Source: Sabethes cyaneus
Taxonomy: Eukaryota > Arthropoda > Insecta > Diptera > Culicidae
NCBI RefSeq assembly: GCF_943734655.1
Contig: NC_071355.1
Coordinates: forward strand, 15,046,768-15,110,767
Direction: 5' to 3'
DNA length: 64,000 bases
The position numbers and the translations under genes were made by a program. The stretch's first letter is position 1. The number at the start of each line of letters is the position of its first letter. This document shows, piece by piece, positions 56,707 to 64,000 of this stretch. The notes beneath the pieces were generated by a model. It saw only the letters and a program-made list of their open reading frames with translations. It made no database searches and was not told the DNA's origin.

Positions 56707-57375
56707 CTCGACTAGACTACACGATTCAACTGCTAGACGGACTGCTCGATTCAACTGCTCGACGGGACTACTCGACCTAACTGCTCGATTAAACTGCTTG
56801 ACTGGACTGCTCGACTAAACTACTCAACTCGACTGCTCGGTTCAACTAGCCATCTCGACTGCTCGACTCTACTGCTCGCCTGAACTGTTTGACTGAACAG
56901 CTTGATTTGACTGCTCGACTCAACTGCTTGACTTCTGTTTGATTCGACAGCTCGATTTAACTGTTTGATTTAAATGCTCGATGCAACAGCTCGACTGGAC
57001 TACTCGACTCAACTGCTCGACTGGACTACTCGACTCAACTGCTCGACTCAGCTACTCAACTGGACTACTCGACTTAACTGCTCGAATAAACCATTCGACT
57101 GGACTGCTGGAATGAACTGCTCGACTCAACTGTTCAACTTAACCGCTTGACCCAAATGCTTGACTAAACTATTCGATTTGACTGCTCGACTAGACTACTC
57201 GTTTCAACTGCTCGACTGGACTACTCGACTTAATAGCTCGATTTAACCGCTCGACTGAACAGCTTAATTTAACTGCTCGATTTGACTGTTCGACTCGACT
57301 GCTCGGCCCAACTGCTTGACTCGATTGCTTGATTCGACTACTAGACTCGCCTGCTCAACTCGATTGCTTGTCGCG
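56707..57375. repeat. 13-bp minisatellite, right part
   Basis: Continuation of 54615-55407 after the insertion, about 50 more units. Frames such as minus 57264-57458 come from the repeat. Confidence 0.88.
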
Positions 57376-57392
57376 ATATCGTATATCATATA

Positions 57393-57797
57393 CAGTAGGA
57401 TTTCGAATTTGGCAACAAATGCGTGTCGCTTATGTTGCCAAAATCGAAACCGTGCCAAAATCGAGACCCTTTTTAATATGAAAAAATTGAATGTAAATGC
57501 GTTAGAAATTGACTAAATGTTATCAATGAACGATTGCAACCTTTTTATGTTTACAAAATCCGCCAAGAGCAATCCGTGCGGTGCAAGTAAGTTTTTGGCG
57601 ACCTGCGATAAGACGTATAAAAATATTATTGTTCGAAACCACATAACTTTTTTTCATGAACATACTCAGGGCATCATTTTTTCGTCATTTAAAGCATGTA
57701 TGCGGAAACTAATTGATATTTAAGCATATTTTTGGAAGTAAAATATTTTGTGTTGCCAAAAACGGATACTTTTGTTGCCAAAATCGAAATCCAATTG
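57393..57797. mobile_element. TA-target MITE, family v (mariner-like ends)
   Basis: 405 bp. Left end CAGTAGGATTTCGAATTTGG and right end CCAAAATCGAAATCCAATTG are inverted, flanked by TA (57391-57392, 57798-57799). CAGT next to TA is typical of mariner-like elements. Internal TGTTGCCAAAATCGA recurs directly near both ends. Confidence 0.8.
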
Positions 57798-57910
57798 TAT
57801 CATAAATATCGCAAAACCTGAAAGTCCGAAATCAGAAAATTGAAAAGCCTCGAAATCGGACGATTAGAAAGTCGAATAACCGGAAAGTAGTATAATTCGT
57901 TAGTTGATAA

Positions 57911-58151
57911 GGCCATTGCAAATCATTTCAAAAGTTTTGGTCGTAGATTTTTGCATGGAAATTAATAACGTATATATTAAAAGCAAGAATAGATTTGGTT
58001 ATGACGTTTAAACTTAAAATAAAAATGCCTAAAATCCAAATTTTTTTTGCTCTATTAAAAAATTCACTTTGTTTTTTTTCGCCCCCCCCCCCCCCCCTTC
58101 AGTGGCCCAACACCGGAGGGACAAAAACTTTTTAAAATATTTGTAGTGGCC
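57911..58151. mobile_element. Harbinger-like MITE, short copy
   Basis: 241 bp with GGCCATTGCAAATCATTT and the inverted AAAATATTTGTAGTGGCC, and TAA on both sides (57908-57910, 58152-58154). A C-run of about 18 near the right. Related to 24390-24863 in part-inverted form. Confidence 0.65.
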
Positions 58152-58157
58152 TAATAC

Positions 58158-58498
58158 GAAAAGTTAAAAGTCAAAAACCAAAAGTCAAAAGTTGAAAGAT
58201 AAAAGTCAAAAGTCAAATGTCAAAAGTCAAAAGTCAAAAGTCAAAAGTCAAAAGTCAAAAGTCAAAAGTCAAAAGTCAAAAGTCAAAAGTCAAAAGTCAA
58301 AAGTCAAAAGTCAAAAGTCAAAAGTCAAAAATCAAAAGTCAAAAGTCAAAAGTCAAAAGTCAAAAGTCAAAAGTCAAAAGTCAAAAGTCAAAAGTCAAAA
58401 GTCAAAAGTCAAAAGTCAAAAGTCAAAAGTCAAAAGTCAAAAGTCAAAAATCAAAAGTCAAAAGTCAAAAGTCAAGAGTTAAAAATCAAAAGTCAAAA
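58158..58498. repeat. (AAAAGTC)n heptamer array
   Basis: About 48 tandem heptamers, nearly perfect between 58217 and 58440, decaying at the edges into GTTGAAAG and GAGTTAAAAATC. It reads open as K-S-Q-K-S-K-V in all plus frames, which is an artefact. Confidence 0.97.
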
Positions 58499-58539
58499 GT
58501 GTCAAAGTTAAATACAAAGTTAGCAATATTTTAGCCTGA

Positions 58540-59039
58540 AAATATTTCTGCACTTTCCACTATTGATTCATTTAAAAAAAATTGAAAGAATCACTATTCT
58601 AGGTAGAGCAGTGAATTTCGCAATGAATATATAAACACCGATGAATAATGTACCTAATAAACCTAGACAAGAAATAAATTTACGCCCGCTTAATAAATTG
58701 TATTTTACGCTAACCGCCCGGACAGCTCGGGTAGGACGCCATGGTCCATAACTTAGCGATGTTTTGCATGCCACTAAACCGTTTAAGCAGAATGGACCCC
58801 GGACTGTCCACAGCGAGCATGCAATCGAGACGACAGATCACCCGTCCCGTCTAGTATACAGTATAAAACTATCACAACACGAGTACTGACTGGCGAGATC
58901 GAAAGCCGGCCGCTCCTAATCAAAAAGGCACAACTAATTCCCTACGTTGGTCATCGACCATCGTTACACTGCCAGCAGAGTTCCAATATTCAGTCCCCCC
59001 ATAGCTATGTAGGTAGGTAGTTAGGTACAGTTTACTCAC
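58540..59039. other. Low-repeat DNA beside the dpr exon
   Basis: No gene seen. On the minus strand this would be the intron downstream of the dpr exon. 58680-58880 is more GC-rich with no recognised frame. Confidence 0.5.
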
Positions 59040-59239
59040 CGTTCGGTCGCCTTTGTGCTTGACGCGACATTTGAGAATCGCGGTATCGTCGACCACGGTT
59101 GTCACATTGCGCGAGCTGATGTCGTCGAAATAAGGCTTTTGGCCGCTACTTCCACTGGAAGAGGATGCTGATGACGACGACGACGACGACGACGATGAGG
59201 ATAGACCGGAAAAGCCGGTGGATGATGGTGCTGTGATGG
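59040..59239 (-). CDS. Internal exon of a Dpr-family Ig protein
   Basis: A minus-strand exon of 200 bp between TTTCATTGCAG (acceptor, AG at 59241-59240) and ACG/GTGAGT (donor, GT at 59039-59038). It codes a Ser-rich stretch, a run of ten or so Ser codons around 59175-59205, then PYFDDISSRNVTTVV, TAILKCRV and KHKGDRT. PYFD-x-x-x-RNVT-x-VV followed by a Cys of the first Ig domain and CRV-x-x-x-GDRT is the start of the first Ig domain in insect Dpr neuronal cell-surface proteins. The next exon (usually starting VSW) is not in the 59 kb left-hand sequence I could read. Which dpr paralogue it is cannot be told. Confidence 0.8.
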
Positions 59240-61210
59240 CTGCAATGAAATCGACACAACAAACGATCAATTAGAGTGCTTGAGAGTGGCCGGTAGAACG
59301 GAGGTGGAGTGAAGGCTAGTTTCGAATAGGATGTGTATCATTTTAAATCGATTGCCAACGGAATTGTCCAGCGAATATTTGTTCGGACTGTCGACGGCAA
59401 CTCGGCCGCGGGAGAGAGAGAGTGAGAGGTTGGAATTTATGTGCTGTCCGACGCGCGGTGTCGGTGCAAACAAGCTGTCAATAGGAAGTTGGTCAATTGG
59501 GTAATTGCTCGAGCGTTCATTTACAGTGTCAGACAAAGGGAATTATTTATTGGCTGAGAATATATTTGGGGAAATTGTTAAAGACCTTTTCTCGATTTCA
59601 CGTTGCATTGTTTTATTTGTCTGGGTGTCAGAAAAAAAAATGTTTTAATTATTCTAGTGCAAATAAAATTATGTATGAAGTGCTTCCACCGAATTTATTT
59701 TAATGGGGGCGTATGGTTATTGTTAACACATATGCCATTTCAATTTTCTCTTTTGACGTTCAAAAATAGTATTCTTACTTATTCCATTACTTATTGAAAC
59801 AAAAGACACTCAATACACTTTGTCCGGAAAGGTTATAAACCGATTACCGGCAAATTGCTCGCACTTAAAATATGACAATTTAGCCAAACCTTACAAGTCC
59901 CTTCGTAAAACATTCAAGTGCTTGTACTGTGCGGCAGCTCAAAACAGCTGCCTCCGCATTCGCATTATCGTGAATTTACGAGCCACGTGGCAACATGTCA
60001 ACCGGCACGAGCTTCCTATATATTTTATGTGCACATGTGTCCTCGTGTGAAACCACAAACCTATGAAACCGGTCTATGATGGTGGGGAGGGCGGATAGAG
60101 AGCATTGATTGTCCCTAGCAGGACACCAACAAAGCCACAACCCAGCCGACAGCTAGCATTTTAATGGCACATCACGACGACGCCTTCTGACTGATCTTGA
60201 CTTGGCTAGCTTGGCTTGGCTCTCTGTCTCTTTCTCGAAAAATAACGGGAGATGTCGTCGACAAACCCGCACAATGTCAGTCACTCATTTACGAGCAAAT
60301 TAAATTTAAACGCCTATGCCTCATCGGTTCGATCAAAGTTACGACGTCATTCTTATTTATGGTGAGGGTGACGTGGTATTGAACGGGCTTATTGACAAAG
60401 CCAAAGTCTTGAGCGAAGTAAAAATAAAATTTTACTGTTCTTTCTTCTAAAGGGTTATTCATAATTTTACCGAATGTTATTACAAAACTATTACAAAATT
60501 TATCAATTCTTCCATGGTGTGAATCATTTTATTCCCATTTCCCTCTGAAAACAGGAACACAACGTACAATGTCACTCATCAGTTTATGGTGTTTGATTTT
60601 TGCGCTTAGAAGTTACTAACCAACGGGGTTGCCGGAGGCAAGGGATGTGATTTTATTCGACTTTTAACTGACGTGGCAATTTTCAAGTTGTATGCATAAA
60701 ATTTTAATAAGTTTCGAATCACAGTGAAATGAAATTTAATCGCTTTTCAAATCAAGCCTACATACTTATCATGTAGAATTATACATACGATGATGTCGTA
60801 AAATTAGAAGAGCTCTTCTAAACGTCTAAAGTAGCTGATGTTAATAATCATCCCGTCGTCGTGAGTCGGTGGAATGCAAGTCATGGAAAAACTCATAGAC
60901 TAGGTAGTACGTGACAGTGAGTGGGAATAGAGAGTTTATGATTATGGTCTGATATGAGATTTATCATTATCGCGATAAAGTTTTATAGATGTCATATACA
61001 GGTTGGGATTTAAAGTTTTGAGTTTCGTAGATAGCAGTTTCTCATTTATTTATCAATAGGACAGATTGACTAGTAAACCTTGCTATGAAAATAGCTAGTT
61101 GACTACCAAGATTTTTTGTAAAAGGTAATGAATGATAGATATGGACACTGGCTGATACGTTTTCGACAAATAACTGACTGTACAGCCGAAAATTTACGAT
61201 AAAATAAACT
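59240..61210. other. Low-repeat DNA, presumed dpr intron
   Basis: No recognisable exon, RNA gene or element. Composition is close to single-copy DNA. Short GT-rich and TCTCTGTCTC tracts at 60220. Some open frames of 60-90 codons show no motif. Confidence 0.5.
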
Positions 61211-61214
61211 TTCG

Positions 61215-61560
61215 TGTCTAATTCATGACCAATTTCAGCTTTGATTTTAAGATTAGTTTCAAGTGCTGCTTCAAATCCAATGTAAATCCTATTTCAAGTA
61301 GAATTCAGTTAGAATTTCAAATCGAAATTCAAGTCCAGTTTTGAGTTTAATTCAAAGACCACTTTTCAGTTTCATTTAAGGTTTTAAGGGGCCCAAACTT
61401 CAGGCCCAATTCTACGTCCAATTTCATATCAATTTGCTACAAGCTCAGTTGTAGGTTCCACTTCAATTCTAATTTCAAATCCAAGTACAAGTCCGAGTTC
61501 AGTACAAATCCAAATTTCAATATAATGTCAAATACAATTTTAAACCTAAGGCTCATCTGT
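61215..61560. repeat. Degenerate TTTCAAGTCCAA minisatellite
   Basis: About 25 loose copies of a 12-bp-like unit (AATTTCAAGTCC, AATTCAAGTCCAG). Non-coding. Confidence 0.65.
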
Positions 61561-61600
61561 TGCCAAAAACAGGCCCCTGACCTATTCTCAGTCACCTCAC

Positions 61601-62245
61601 TGGTCGACTGCTTATTTGTTTAGCTGGTCGACAAGACTGCTCGAATAGACTGATCGACTAGGCTGTTTGATATGATTGTTCGACTGAACTGCTCATTTGA
61701 ACTACTTGACTGAACTGGTCGATTCGACTGCTCGACTCATCTGATCGACTGGTCAGCTCGACTGGACTGCTCGATTCAACTTCTAGATTCGACTACTCGA
61801 CTGGATTACTCAACTAAACTGCGACTCAATTGCTCGATAACACAGATCGATTTTCGGCTTGACTGAACAGTTAGATTTAACTTCTCGACTCATTTGCTCA
61901 CCCTACTATTCAGTCCGACTACTCGACTTAACTGCTCGATTGAACTACTCGGTTGAACTGCTCGACTAGACTGTTCGATTCGACTGATCGACTTTACAGC
62001 TCGTCTAGACTACTCGACTCAACTGTTCGATTCAATTGTTCGACTCGACAGTTCTGCCGCTCGACTTACCACTTGATCTGACTGCTCGATTCAACTGCTC
62101 AACTAGACTACTCGATCAATTGGTCGACTTGACAGCTCAACTCAATTGCTCGACTGGACTGCTTGACTGAACAGCTTGATTCGACTGCTCGACGCGTCTG
62201 TTCAACTCGATTGCTCGACTGAACTGCTTTACTCGACTGCGACTG
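61601..62245. repeat. 13-bp minisatellite, second array
   Basis: The same ACTGCTCGACTCR unit as 54615-57375, with the same leader CTCAGTCACCTCACTGGTCG. It ends abruptly at CTGCGACTGTATCCCAAATA, where an RTE fragment starts. Confidence 0.85.
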
Positions 62246-62745
62246 TATCCCAAATATACGAACTCATCAACCACGTCCAATTCATCATCGTCAATAGTCA
62301 CTGCCCGTGGGAGGCAAACTTTGCTTTCTCTGGAGCCTCTTCCTACCATACATTTGGTTTTCGACGTATTGATTTAGCACCCTATCCTTCTAGCCTTCGT
62401 TTTTAGTCAGGCGTAGATTGCCTGCGCCGTCACAAGGTTTCTAGTAATGATGTCGAGGTAGAAGTTGGCTGCTCTTGCTGAAGATCGTTCCTCTCGTTTG
62501 GATGCCCGCTCGCCGGATCACACCTTCCATAGCGATATTGACTAACATACAGGACAGTCAATCCCCTTGCCTCGAGAGTGTCCCGAAACGCGTTCGTAGC
62601 ACATCACTCGCTCTAGAGTAGCTTCGATCAGCCGCGTCAGTTTGTCCGGGAAACCGTACTAGTGCATTATCTACCATAGCTGTTCGCGTTTAATGGGATC
62701 GTATGCTGCTCTGAAATCCACGAATTCGCATGCCGTGATGCAACT
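62246..62745 (-). mobile_element. RTE-like reverse transcriptase fragment
   Basis: Minus-strand pieces in order: FVDFRAAYDPIKREQLW, YGFPDKLTRLIEATLERV, then after frame changes KTKCMVGRGS, VTIDDDELDVVDEFVYLGY. These follow the order of the RTE/JAM1 reverse transcriptase from motif A (F-D-x-x-x-AYD) to the DEFxYLG block. The part with the YADD-type box is missing, with several stops. Dead fragment. Confidence 0.75.
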
Positions 62746-62749
62746 AATT

Positions 62750-64000
62750 TAATATAAAGCTCAAAGAACTAGTACTAAGATTAAACATCTTCGCAAACAC
62801 TGGCAAATGGCATGTATCCGCAGTTTTCTTGACAGACATTTATATCTTACGGATCGTAAGATTCGGGCTCAACTAGTATCAAATATAGTTTCTAATATAG
62901 AAACCACTTGGGTGCCCAGGCTAAATCCGGAATTCCTGAGTTTTCGTAAATTAACTGCGTAAAAATAGATTTTATTGTAGTTTTGAATGACTCTATCGCG
63001 GTTCTGTAGAATTACAAGTTTTAAGATCGGTTTTAAGTGTCATCTTGCAAATGAATTCGTCACTGGGGACGCTAAAGTTATTTAACGCCGATGGGCCTGA
63101 TTCTACAAAGATTTGAAACCACAGCCACCAGTGCTATTTTCACGGAGTCGAGAGTTGAGTGGGCAGTGGATTCTATAAGGCCCTTCAAGTCTCCAGGATT
63201 AGATGGAATTTATCCAGTGCTGTTACGAAAAAGCAAGGATATCATGGTTCCTTTTCTGACAAAGATGTTTAGGGCAAGTTTGATACTAGGATTCAGTCCT
63301 AAGAAATGGCGAGAAGTCCGGGTTATCTGCATTCCTAAAACGGGAAAACGTGACAGGACAAATCCCAAAGCATACAGAGCAATCAGTCACACATCTGTGA
63401 TTTTAAAAACGTTTGAAAAAATCATGGATTTTCATATCTAGTTATCATATTTGAAAATTTCGAAATAGAAAATAGAAAAGTCTTTTGACTTTTCAAAAAT
63501 AGAAAAGTCTTTTGACAAAAAAGAAATCTCACTTGCAGTTTTTTTTTATTTTGAGGGAGCATTTGACAATGCCTCCCGCAATTCAATAAATAAAGCCATG
63601 GAGGAACGGGGTTTTGACAGATGCATTTCCAATTGGATACATGCTATGCTAACCAACCGCGCAATAACTACAAAACTGGGAGGATCTACTCTAACGACAC
63701 AACCAACTAGAGGTTGCCCCTCAAGGAGTAGTCCTATTTCCTATGCTGTGGTCCCTAGTAGTCGATGATCTTCTAAATAAATTAGCTGAAAAATGCTATG
63801 AAGTCATAGGATTCGCCGACGATATTACAATTTTAGTAAGGGGAAAGTATGAACATACTATTTCCAATAGAATGCAATCTGCCTTAAACTACACGCTTAA
63901 ATGGTGTGACTTGGAAGGATTAAGTATTAACCCTTACAAAACAGTCATAATACCAATACCAGTCATAATAGAAGAAGGAAATACAGTATTGCAGCTCTAC
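62750..64000 (+). mobile_element. LOA-like non-LTR reverse transcriptase, decayed, runs off the window
   Basis: From 63091: VEWAVDSIRPFKSPGLDGIY, RKSKDIMVPFLTKMF, FSPKKWREVRVICIPKTG, KAYRAISHTSVILKTFEKIM, then stop at 63439. Later, in other frames, FEGAFDNAS, NWIHAMLTNRAI, LFPMLWSLVVDDLL, GFADDITILVRGKYE and WCDLEGLSINPYKT. The order and the GFADDI-x-I-x-VRGK block fit the LOA group. Breaks: stop after FEKIM, an AT-rich insertion, an extra C near 63717 (CCCCTCAAGG), and in motif A the expected Asp before x-EGAFDN is Tyr, so activity is lost. It continues beyond 64000. Confidence 0.75.

Noticed and set aside
58192..58534. K-S-Q-K-S-K-V repeat protein
   Set aside because: Translation of the AAAAGTC heptamer array; all frames are open by construction.
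54615..62245. CRISPR-like array
   Set aside because: Units are 13 bp, contiguous and degenerate with no spacers; this is a eukaryotic minisatellite.

Overview
The window looks like repeat-rich nuclear DNA of an insect, most likely a culicine mosquito. The AT-rich background is packed with short non-autonomous DNA transposons, tRNA-derived SINEs, and RTE-like and LOA-like non-LTR fragments. There is one exon of a Dpr-family (insect neuronal Ig protein) gene. The species call is from pattern memory, not from a search.

The main content is a cluster of 13 complete, broken or fragmentary copies of one small intronless gene between about 4 and 52 kb. I identify the protein as a miniature relative of ELL, the RNA polymerase II elongation factor (Su(Tpl) in Drosophila). 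It has an ELL-like N-terminal region, a basic linker with a KKPRISHY motif that matches the KKPRISHF motif of ELL, and a C-terminal occludin/ELL homology domain. Seven copies are open from ATG to stop (269-282 codons, start codons at 4158, 10603, 14752, 20829, 32674, 37246 and 40821). Six of these keep a TATA box and a TCAGTT initiator exactly 33 bp apart. Six other loci are broken: 12490, 26226, 34965, 44867 (minus), 44925 and 51536 (minus). The minus-strand copy at 44345-44867 still holds what looks like the ELL winged-helix segment, so the miniature genes seem to come from a longer ELL-like ancestor by internal deletion.

Layout. 1-3.3 kb: a tandem-unit mobile element tail, a GACA microsatellite and a stretch with no recognised gene. 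3.4-45.6 kb: the mini-ELL cluster, made of duplicated blocks with three kinds of 3' flank (A: 4158, 14752, 32674 and the minus copy at 51536; B: 10603, 20829, 34965; C: 12490, 26226, 37246 and partly 40821), with transposons inserted between and within them. 45.6-52 kb: inverted-repeat-rich DNA with the last minus-strand copy. 52-58.5 kb: degenerate minisatellites (13-bp ACTGCTCGACTCR, AAAGTCG-like, AAAAGTC heptamer) interrupted by MITEs. 58.5-61.2 kb: lower-repeat DNA with the dpr exon on the minus strand. 61.2-64 kb: more minisatellite, then RTE-like and LOA-like reverse transcriptase remnants.

The mini-ELL proteins keep the two end regions that in ELL contact Pol II/EAF and the AFF4 scaffold, and lack most of the middle. 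They could therefore act as compact elongation factors or as competitors of full ELL; this is inference. Most long open frames elsewhere in the window are by-products of T-rich minisatellites or of the repeats.
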